IMG/VR virus record: IMGVR_UViG_3300042879_003803
Location: 1 to 21,156 of that record
Reading direction: 5' to 3' (one strand)
DNA: 21,156 nucleotides
Origin: a virus
This document shows positions 12,411 to 18,923 of the stretch, in pieces. Numbering within the stretch: position 1 is the first letter of the stretch; each line of letters opens with the position of its first letter. The notes under the pieces were generated by a model. That model saw nothing but the letters and a program-made list of their open reading frames with translations. It was not told the origin of the DNA and did not search any database. Position numbers and translations under genes: made by a program.

Positions 12411-13439
12411 ATGGCAGCTCCCAACATCACCCCGTACGCCAAGGCCTACAAGTTCGGCCGCGGCCGCCTGTTCTTCAACCCGCTGGTCGACGGCATTTAC
12501 CAGGGCTTCCAGCCGTTCGGCAACTGCCCCGGCTTCGAAGTCAGCGTCGAGGGCGAGACCTTCGAACACCAGTCGTCCGAGGGCGGTATCTCGGAAACCG
12601 ACTTCACCGTGCCGCTGGGGATCACCCGCAGCGCCACCATCACCTGCGACAACCTGTCGAAGTCGAACATCGCGCTCTTCCTGGCCGGTGAGCAGGTCAC
12701 AGTCACGCAGGCCGCCACGCCGGTCACCGACTACGTGATCGACCAGGTCAACCCGGGCCGCTTCTACCAGCTCGGCAAGACCGAATCGAACCCGTCGGGC
12801 GTGCGCGGTGTGTCGGCGGTGGCCGTGCGCATCAAGGAAGGCGACGACGCCCCGGCCCGTGCCAACAGCACGGCCTACGTGGCGGGCGACTTCTACGTGC
12901 CGGCGTCGGCCAACGGCCGGTTTTACCTCTGCACCGTGAGCGGCACCTCGGCCAGCTCGCCGCCGGTGTTTACCACTGACGGCACCACCTTCACCGATGG
13001 CACGGCGACGTTCATCGACATGGGTCTGGTGGTCGTGCCCTCGACGGCCAACGTCAACTACCGCCTCGACGCCGGCCTGGCCCTGCTGTCGGCCACCACG
13101 GACGGCACCATCGCCCAGGCCAATACCAAGTACGCCGCGGTGGTCTCGGGCGGCCGCCTGTCGCTGCACGTCGACTTCACCCCGGCCGCCAACACCCGCG
13201 AGCAGGTGCGCACGGGCGGTGAGCAGAGCGTGGTCGGCGAGCTGAAGTTCATCGCCGACAACCCGGGCGGCTCGGACAACGAGGACCTCTACTGTCCGCA
13301 GGTCACGCTGACCCCGAACGGCGCGCTGCCGTTCATCACCGGCGACGACATCGCGAGCGTCGAGTTCAACGTCGGCATCGGCATCAAGGACAGCGTCACC
13401 CGCGCGATCTACATCGACGGCCGTCCGGCCGGGCTGTAA
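12411..13439 (+). CDS. Major tail protein with an inserted module
   Basis: This encodes 342 residues from ATG 12411 preceded by AGAGGAC. The N-terminal part (NITPYAKAYKFGRGRLFFNP, FQPFGNCPGFEVSVEGETFE, FTVPLGITRSATITCDNLSK) and the C-terminal part (GELKFIADNPGGSDNEDLYC, ITGDDIASVEFNVGIGIKDS) fit a tail tube protein that stacks as hexamers around the DNA channel. Between them, residues about 150-205 hold an inserted unit running from TAYVAGDFYVP through NGRFYLCTVSGTS to DGTTFTDGTATFID. This unit follows the same pattern as a unit in the last gene of the window (residues about 515-578). It may project from the tube surface. The gene is followed by a 110-base structured spacer. Confidence 0.85.
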   Translation: MAAPNITPYAKAYKFGRGRLFFNPLVDGIYQGFQPFGNCPGFEVSVEGETFEHQSSEGGISETDFTVPLGITRSATITCDNLSKSNIALFLAGEQVTVTQAATPVTDYVIDQVNPGRFYQLGKTESNPSGVRGVSAVAVRIKEGDDAPARANSTAYVAGDFYVPASANGRFYLCTVSGTSASSPPVFTTDGTTFTDGTATFIDMGLVVVPSTANVNYRLDAGLALLSATTDGTIAQANTKYAAVVSGGRLSLHVDFTPAANTREQVRTGGEQSVVGELKFIADNPGGSDNEDLYCPQVTLTPNGALPFITGDDIASVEFNVGIGIKDSVTRAIYIDGRPAGL

Positions 13440-13451
13440 GCGCACGGCATT

Positions 13452-13525
13452 GCCCCGCGCGCCCGAACCCTCACGCTGAGTGCGTGGGACCGGCCAGGGA
13501 GATCCCAGGCTAGGGCGCGCGGGGC
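13452..13525 (+). other. Large inverted repeat between major tail protein and chaperone genes
   Basis: GCCCCGCGCGCCC (13452-13464) and GGGCGCGCGGGGC (13513-13525) are perfect 13-base complementary arms 48 bases apart. Inside lies a hairpin CACGC-TGAGT-GCGTG (13472-13486) and a weaker GGGA/TCCC pair (13486-13506). CTCTTCTT follows the right arm, a pyrimidine-rich but not pure T tract. It is placed after the most highly expressed tail gene, so a terminator, an mRNA-stabilising fold or a translation-uncoupling element are the likely roles. Nothing else is seen in the 110-base gap except the GAGGAC ribosome-binding site of the next gene. Confidence 0.6.
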
Positions 13526-13549
13526 CTCTTCTTCGAGGACAGATCACAC

Positions 13550-13912
13550 ATGGCGAGCATCACCGTGGCAGACAAGGCCCATCCCCTCGGCGAGCTGACT
13601 GCGCGCAAGACGCTGGCGTTCATGCGCCTGCGCGCGCTGGTCGATTCGGCCGGCGCCGAACCCGACGCGCTGACCACGCCGGAAGCGCTGGCGGCAGTGG
13701 TGGCGCTGTGCGAGGCCTTCGGCATCGATGCGGGCAACCTGCCGCTGCATGAGTGCATCAAGGCCACGCGCGAGATCATCGCCGCGGCGGCGGTGCAGTG
13801 GGGTGGCTACCTCGCCGGCCCGGTGCTGGCCGAGATCCAGCAGACCAATGAGCTGGCACAGGTGGTGCTGCAGGGCCTGAAGGGTGCGGCGAATGGCGCG
13901 CCTGCGAAATAA
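13550..13912 (+). CDS. Tail assembly chaperone (gpG-like)
   Basis: This encodes 120 residues, mostly alpha helical: LGELTARKTLAFMRLRALVD, TTPEALAAVVALCEAFGID, IKATREIIAAAAVQWGGYLA and VLAEIQQTNELAQVVLQGLK. Lack of strands, size and position between the major tail protein and the tape measure match lambda gpG-type chaperones, which coat the tape measure during tail assembly and are absent from the virion. GAGGACAG lies upstream of the ATG. In lambda a -1 ribosomal frameshift extends G into T; near the 3' end here I see no XXXYYYZ slippery heptamer, and the following gene is gpZ-like rather than T-like. The frame overlaps the next gene by 20 bases. Confidence 0.7.
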   Translation: MASITVADKAHPLGELTARKTLAFMRLRALVDSAGAEPDALTTPEALAAVVALCEAFGIDAGNLPLHECIKATREIIAAAAVQWGGYLAGPVLAEIQQTNELAQVVLQGLKGAANGAPAK

Positions 13913-14531
13913 GAAGAACCAGGCGCTGCGCTTCTTCACCAACGGCAAGCGCGCCGACGATGCCTTCGGGCTGTCGGCGTTTGTCGGCCAGCTGGTGCGG
14001 CGCACCGAGCAATCGACCAGGCGCGCGGTGGCGACCACGGCGCGCAAGCTGGAGCCGCTCGCCAAGCGCGAGGTCACGGCCAGCTTCAACGTGCCGGTGA
14101 GCAAGCTGCAGGGCAAGTTCCGCGTGGTCACCACGCCGGACAGCATCCGCCTGTTCGCCAGCGATCGACGGCTGCCGGCGATTGACTTCGGCGGGCGCTG
14201 GGGCGGCATCAAGACGCCGGGCGCCAGCGCGCAGATCGAGCGCAGCGGCGGTGCGCAGGTGTTCGCTGGCGCCTTCATCAACACCGTGCGCGGGCTGCAG
14301 TCGATCCGCGAGCGCAAGATCCGGCAGGGCAAGCGCGCAGCGCGCGGCCCGCTGATCATCATCCGCGGCCCGTCGCCCCGAATGATGGTGCTGGGCCAGC
14401 GCGCCGACCAGCGCCGCAACCCGCTGAGCGGGTACGACAGCGTGCCGGCCGAGGCCATCCTGGCTGAGCTGCGCACCTTCTACATCACCGAACTGCAGCG
14501 GCAGATCGCCTTAGGGGTCCGCAGTGGCTGA
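13893..14531 (+). CDS. gpZ-like minor tail protein
   Basis: This encodes 212 residues and is strongly basic. I chose ATG 13893; a GTG three codons upstream (13884) is possible. The layout matches lambda gpZ (192 residues): an N-terminal helix, then TTARKLEPLAKREVTASFNV and VSKLQGKFRVVTTPDS, resembling the arginine/lysine-rich segment of gpZ. A strand RRLPAIDFGGRWG follows, then AGAFINTVRG and GPLIIIRGPSPRMMVLGQ, corresponding to the 'GAFI ... R ... P' order of gpZ. A C-terminal helix ends the protein (AEAILAELRTFYITELQRQI). gpZ acts at the head-proximal tail end to allow DNA entry and tail completion. In lambda Z lies before U and V; here it lies after the chaperone, directly before the tape measure. 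Confidence 0.72.
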   Translation: MARLRNKKNQALRFFTNGKRADDAFGLSAFVGQLVRRTEQSTRRAVATTARKLEPLAKREVTASFNVPVSKLQGKFRVVTTPDSIRLFASDRRLPAIDFGGRWGGIKTPGASAQIERSGGAQVFAGAFINTVRGLQSIRERKIRQGKRAARGPLIIIRGPSPRMMVLGQRADQRRNPLSGYDSVPAEAILAELRTFYITELQRQIALGVRSG

Positions 14532-17500
14532 CAATTTCCAGCAGGTCATCGAAGTCGCGCTGCGGTCGGCCACCGACCCCAGCCTGCGCGTACTGCTCGA
14601 GGACCTGCGCGACCTCGGCACGCAGGGCGAGCTCACCGATGAGCAGCTCTCCGCTGTCACTGGCGCGGTCGAAGAGCTCAACCAGCAGGCCGCCGCTGCC
14701 AACGGGCTGCAGGCCTCGATCACTGCGCTGCAGCAGTACCGCGGCGAGCAAGAGCGTCTGGCCGATGCCGTCGACAAGGCCGCGCTGCGGCTCAAGCTGG
14801 CGGCCGAGCAGGAATCGGCCTCGGCTGCCGCGCTCAAGCAATCGGAGCAGGCGCTGGCCGAGCTGCGCGCCGAGCGCGACCGCTACAACGCCAGCGAAGA
14901 GCGCACCACCGAAGGCGCGCGCCAGTTCGCCGCCAGCCTGAAGGAAGCGCAGGCCGCGCAGAAGGCCGCGCAGGCGGAATACGCGGCCGCCGCCGGCACG
15001 CTGCGGCAGGCCACCACCGAATACGACCGCGCCGTCACCGCGCAGGACAAACTCACCGCCAACATCGGCAAGAGCGAGGACGCGATCAAGGCCGCGGGTC
15101 TGTCGGTCGAGGACCTCGGCAACGCGCAGGCCGAGCTGCAGAAGCGCCTGGCGCAGACCGGTGCGACCACGCAGACGCTGGCCACCAACCTGCGCGAGCA
15201 GGTCGCGGTGAACCAGCAGGCCGCCGCGGCCGCGCGCCAGAACGCCGCGGCGCAGCAGGCGCTGGCCGATGCCAACGCCACGCTCGGCCGGCGCAGCTTT
15301 GCCGAGGTGCGCGCCGAGATCGAGAAGGTCCGGCAGGCCTACGAAACCCTGCGCGCCAGCGGCACTCTGACGGGCCGCGAGCTGGCGCAGGCGCAGTCGC
15401 TCACCATCGAGCGCACGCGCCAGCTGCGGGCCGAATACGGCAGCCTCGGCCAGTCGCTGCGGCAGGTGCAGGGCAGCCTGATCGCTGCCGGCGCCAGCCT
15501 GTTCACCGCCACGCGGCTGCTGGGCAATGCCGCCGCCGCGGCCAGCCAGTTCCAGCGATCGCTCGCCGCGATCAGCACCATCGCCCCGCAGGCGGATCTC
15601 GATGCCCTGGGCGCCAGCGTGCGCGAGCTGACGCGCGAGTTCGGCGGCGACGCCAGCCGCAATGCGGCGGCGCTGTATGAAATCATCGCGGCCGGCGTCG
15701 AGGACACGACGCAGGCGCTGCAGATCCTGCGGGTCGCGAATCAGCTGGCCATCGGCGGCTTGGCCGACACCGAAGTCGCGGCCAGCGGTCTGGTTGCCAC
15801 GCTCAACGCCTACGGCCTTGCCGCCGAAGAGGCCACGCGCGTGAGCGATGCCTTCTTTGTCGCCGCAGCGGCCGGCAACACCACCATCGAGGAGCTGTCG
15901 CAGAGCATCGGCGGCGTTGCCCCGCTGGCGGCCTCGGTGGGCGTGTCGGTCGAGCAGCTGACCAGCGCGGTGGGTGCGCTCACCGCCGGTGGCCTCGACA
16001 CCGGGCAGGCGTTCACGCAGATTCAGAGCGCGCTCACGGCCGTGGTCAAGCCCACAGCCGAGGCGAAGCGCGCGGCCGAAGAGCTGGGCATTCAGTTCGA
16101 TGTCGCGGCGCTCCGCTCGCAGGGGCTGCAGCAGTTCCTGCAGGGCGTGTCGACCGCAGCGCAGGGCAATGAGACCACGCTGGCCACGCTGTTCGGCCGC
16201 GTCGAAGCGTTGCAGGGCGTGCTGGCGCTCACGGGCAACCAGGCCGACGCCTTCGCCAAGGCGCTGAGCGATATGGAGAACGGCGCCGGTCGCACGGCCG
16301 AAGCCTTGGCCAAGCTGCAGGACACCCCGGAGGGAAGGCTGCGGGTGTTCCGCGCCGCTGTCGCGGATCTCGAGCTGAGCTTTGGCCAAGCCGTCACTTC
16401 TCTCACGCCCTTGCTGGACGGCTTAACCAGCCTCATCAACCTATTCAACGAGCTTCCGGCCGGGGTGCGCACCACCGTTGCCGGGCTGGGCGCGCTGACG
16501 GCAGTGGTGGCGCCGCTGGCCATCGCCATCGTGCAGAGTCGTGCCGCCCTGGTGCTGCTGCTCGGAAGCCTGCGTGCGATCGGTCCGGCGGCTGCGAGCG
16601 CTGGTGCTGGTGTCGGTGTCTTCACTACGTCGGTGACTGGTGCGACCGCAGCATCGGGCGCCTTGCGGTTTTCGCTGCTTGCGCTTGGGACCGTGCTTAC
16701 TTCGGTGGGCGTTGCGTTTGCCGGGTTCAAGGCCGGCGACGTGCTGGCGGAAAGCCTCAATGAGGCGCGCGTTGCATCAAGCGAAGCCGGGCAAGCAGTC
16801 ATCCGGATGTCGCAGGAAATCCAAGCCGCGGGCGAGGCGGGCCGTCTGCAGGCGGCCGAGTTCTCGAACTTCGCCAGTGTGCAGGTCAAGTCCGCCGAGG
16901 CGTCTGCGCAGCTGGGCGAGGCCCAGCGCGAGGCCTACCGCGTCGCGCTCGAAGGCCTTGAGCAGTATCTGCTCGGCCGCGGGCGCGAGCTGATCGCCAT
17001 CAAGCAGCGCGGCGAGGCCACCTCGCAAGAGCTGGCGGAGCTGGGGCAGGTCAATGCTCGGCTGGTGCAGGTCCGCGCGTCGTTCGAAGGGCTGGACCAG
17101 GCGGGCCTGGGGGCGGCCAAGAGCATCGCGGCCATCTCTGAGGCCGTGGACTTCTCTGCGGTGGCGACACTCGCATTGAATCTGCGCGCTGCCGCCAAAG
17201 ACGGCAAGGCGCTGGGCGATGCGCTGGCGGCTGCTTTTGATGGCATCGACTTTGAGAATGGCGCCTCGCGCCTCGCTGAGCTAGCACTGGGCCTTGAGAA
17301 GGCGGCGAGTGGTGGAACGGCCGCCGCCATTGCCATCCGCGATGGCCTCGCACAAGAGCTGGCGAAGCTCTCGGGCGAAGAGTTGCTGCGCTTCCAGCAA
17401 GCCGCACAGTTTGCCTTCGACAGCGCGGGCGCCAGCGCCGGTGCGGCCTCGCAGGTGCTCGATGCCACCCTGGCGGAGAGCTACCGGCGTCTGGGCGTCA

Positions 17501-18921
17501 ACGTCGAGGCCGCCGGCGTCAAGATCACGGAGCAGGGCAGGGAGATCATCGCCAGCTTCCGCGCCATCGCTGCCAGCGGCAATGCATCGGCGCAGGCGAT
17601 CGGGGCGGCGTTCTCGGCTGCCCTGAACAAAGCCCAGACAACCGGCGAGGTGCAGGCGCTTGAGGAAGCGCTGCGCGCGGCTTTCACTGCCGGGAAGATC
17701 AGCGCTCAGCAGCTTGGTGCGGCGCTTTCTGCAGCCGGCGCCCGCACCGCGGACATCACGAATGGTGCGCTTGAGGCGCAGGGGGCAATCGCAGGCATAA
17801 GCGATGCCGGCCGGCGCATGACGCGCGAGCTGATCGCCACACTTCAAGCCTCGCGCGCAACGCTGGCGGCAGAGGCGAACGTCATCGCCCAGAAGATCGG
17901 CGAGGCCTTTGCCACCGGAGCGCCAACCGAAGCGCTGCGCGAGCAGCTGGCGGGCATCGAGGCACAGATCCAGGGCGCCAACACCCAGATCTCGGATCTG
18001 GAGAAAGGCGTCGCCGGCATCGGCGATGAGTCCGCCCGCACGGCCGATCGAAGCAACGACAGCTTCAACAAGATCAGGGACGACCTGAAGAGCGCCGCCC
18101 TGCAGGCCAAAGAGACCGCGGCAGCGGTGGGCGGCATCGGCGATGAAAGCCAGCAGGCGGGCGAAGAGGTCGAGCTCGGCGTGTCCAACGCGCTACTCGG
18201 CCTGATCCAAGTGACGAAGGACGCCCGCGACGCGGTCGCCGAGCTGGGCCCTGCTGCCGTCGAGGCGTTCGACCGCCTGCGCGGCGAGCTGGGCGTGGTC
18301 AACACCACCGGCCGCAGCACCGCCGACGTGATGCAGCTGATCGCCGACCGCGCCGCTGCGGCTGCCCGCAATGCCGAAGAGCTGAAGCTGCAGGTGGGCG
18401 ACACCGAGGCGGCCGTGAAGCGCACGCGTGAGGAGATGGCGCGGCTGGCGCAGCAGACGGCCGAGGCCACCGATGAGCTGGCCAGCCTGAACCGCCAGCT
18501 GCAGGACGAAGCCGACCGCCGAGCCGGCAACGAAGAGGCTGTGCGCCGCCGCGAGTACGAAGAGCAGCTGCGCCGCATCGCCGAGCTGGAGCGCAAGGGC
18601 GGACAGTCGGCCGCCACGCAGGCGAACCAGGCCCGCGAGCTGGCGCGCCGCAACTTCGAAGCGGACCTGCGGGAGATCCGCGAGCGCGAGCGCGAGCAGA
18701 TCAACTCCAACCGCCGCGTCGACGACGACCGCCGACGCGCGTCCGGCACCAGCAGCGGTGGCGGTGGCCTGGCGCCGGTCCGCGCGCCGGCCGCGCCGCC
18801 GCCCATCGCGCCGAACATCACCATCAACGGCGTCACCGACCCCCAAGAGGTGGCCCGCAAGGTCGCCGTCGAGCTCGACCGCCTGCAGCGTCGCGGCTTC
18901 AACCCGAGGACCGGAACCTAG
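14524..18921 (+). CDS. Tail tape measure protein
   Basis: This encodes 1465 residues from a GTG that overlaps the gpZ-like stop, with AGGGG eight bases upstream. Residues about 50-320 are Ala/Gln/Glu-rich coiled coil. Residues about 330-620 carry the TP901-type tape measure core (FQRSLAAISTIAPQADLDAL, LTREFGGDASRNAAALYEII, IEELSQSIGGVAPLAASVGV, VEQLTSAVGALTAGGLDTGQ). Residues about 645-745 are hydrophobic with probable membrane-spanning helices (LGALTAVVAPLAIAIVQSRA, LRFSLLALGTVLTSVGVAFA). The rest is helical, with two GIGDES segments near residues 1167 and 1206. It ends in a Ser/Gly/Pro linker and a helix. The tape measure sets tail length and helps DNA pass the inner membrane. No lytic domain is seen. 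Bases from about 16380 to 17800 have more A/T-ending codons than the first 1.8 kb. Confidence 0.95.
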   Translation: MADNFQQVIEVALRSATDPSLRVLLEDLRDLGTQGELTDEQLSAVTGAVEELNQQAAAANGLQASITALQQYRGEQERLADAVDKAALRLKLAAEQESASAAALKQSEQALAELRAERDRYNASEERTTEGARQFAASLKEAQAAQKAAQAEYAAAAGTLRQATTEYDRAVTAQDKLTANIGKSEDAIKAAGLSVEDLGNAQAELQKRLAQTGATTQTLATNLREQVAVNQQAAAAARQNAAAQQALADANATLGRRSFAEVRAEIEKVRQAYETLRASGTLTGRELAQAQSLTIERTRQLRAEYGSLGQSLRQVQGSLIAAGASLFTATRLLGNAAAAASQFQRSLAAISTIAPQADLDALGASVRELTREFGGDASRNAAALYEIIAAGVEDTTQALQILRVANQLAIGGLADTEVAASGLVATLNAYGLAAEEATRVSDAFFVAAAAGNTTIEELSQSIGGVAPLAASVGVSVEQLTSAVGALTAGGLDTGQAFTQIQSALTAVVKPTAEAKRAAEELGIQFDVAALRSQGLQQFLQGVSTAAQGNETTLATLFGRVEALQGVLALTGNQADAFAKALSDMENGAGRTAEALAKLQDTPEGRLRVFRAAVADLELSFGQAVTSLTPLLDGLTSLINLFNELPAGVRTTVAGLGALTAVVAPLAIAIVQSRAALVLLLGSLRAIGPAAASAGAGVGVFTTSVTGATAASGALRFSLLALGTVLTSVGVAFAGFKAGDVLAESLNEARVASSEAGQAVIRMSQEIQAAGEAGRLQAAEFSNFASVQVKSAEASAQLGEAQREAYRVALEGLEQYLLGRGRELIAIKQRGEATSQELAELGQVNARLVQVRASFEGLDQAGLGAAKSIAAISEAVDFSAVATLALNLRAAAKDGKALGDALAAAFDGIDFENGASRLAELALGLEKAASGGTAAAIAIRDGLAQELAKLSGEELLRFQQAAQFAFDSAGASAGAASQVLDATLAESYRRLGVNVEAAGVKITEQGREIIASFRAIAASGNASAQAIGAAFSAALNKAQTTGEVQALEEALRAAFTAGKISAQQLGAALSAAGARTADITNGALEAQGAIAGISDAGRRMTRELIATLQASRATLAAEANVIAQKIGEAFATGAPTEALREQLAGIEAQIQGANTQISDLEKGVAGIGDESARTADRSNDSFNKIRDDLKSAALQAKETAAAVGGIGDESQQAGEEVELGVSNALLGLIQVTKDARDAVAELGPAAVEAFDRLRGELGVVNTTGRSTADVMQLIADRAAAAARNAEELKLQVGDTEAAVKRTREEMARLAQQTAEATDELASLNRQLQDEADRRAGNEEAVRRREYEEQLRRIAELERKGGQSAATQANQARELARRNFEADLREIREREREQINSNRRVDDDRRRASGTSSGGGGLAPVRAPAAPPPIAPNITINGVTDPQEVARKVAVELDRLQRRGFNPRTGT

Positions 18922-18923
18922 CC

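Noticed and set aside
13860-13930. Programmed -1 frameshift at the end of the chaperone gene
   Set aside because: No XXXYYYZ heptamer is in frame near the stop, and the downstream protein is gpZ-like with its own ATG.
14485-16389. 634-codon minus-strand frame opposite the tape measure
   Set aside because: The translation is Arg/Gly/Leu-rich with no domain pattern, and the plus-strand tape measure explains the region.
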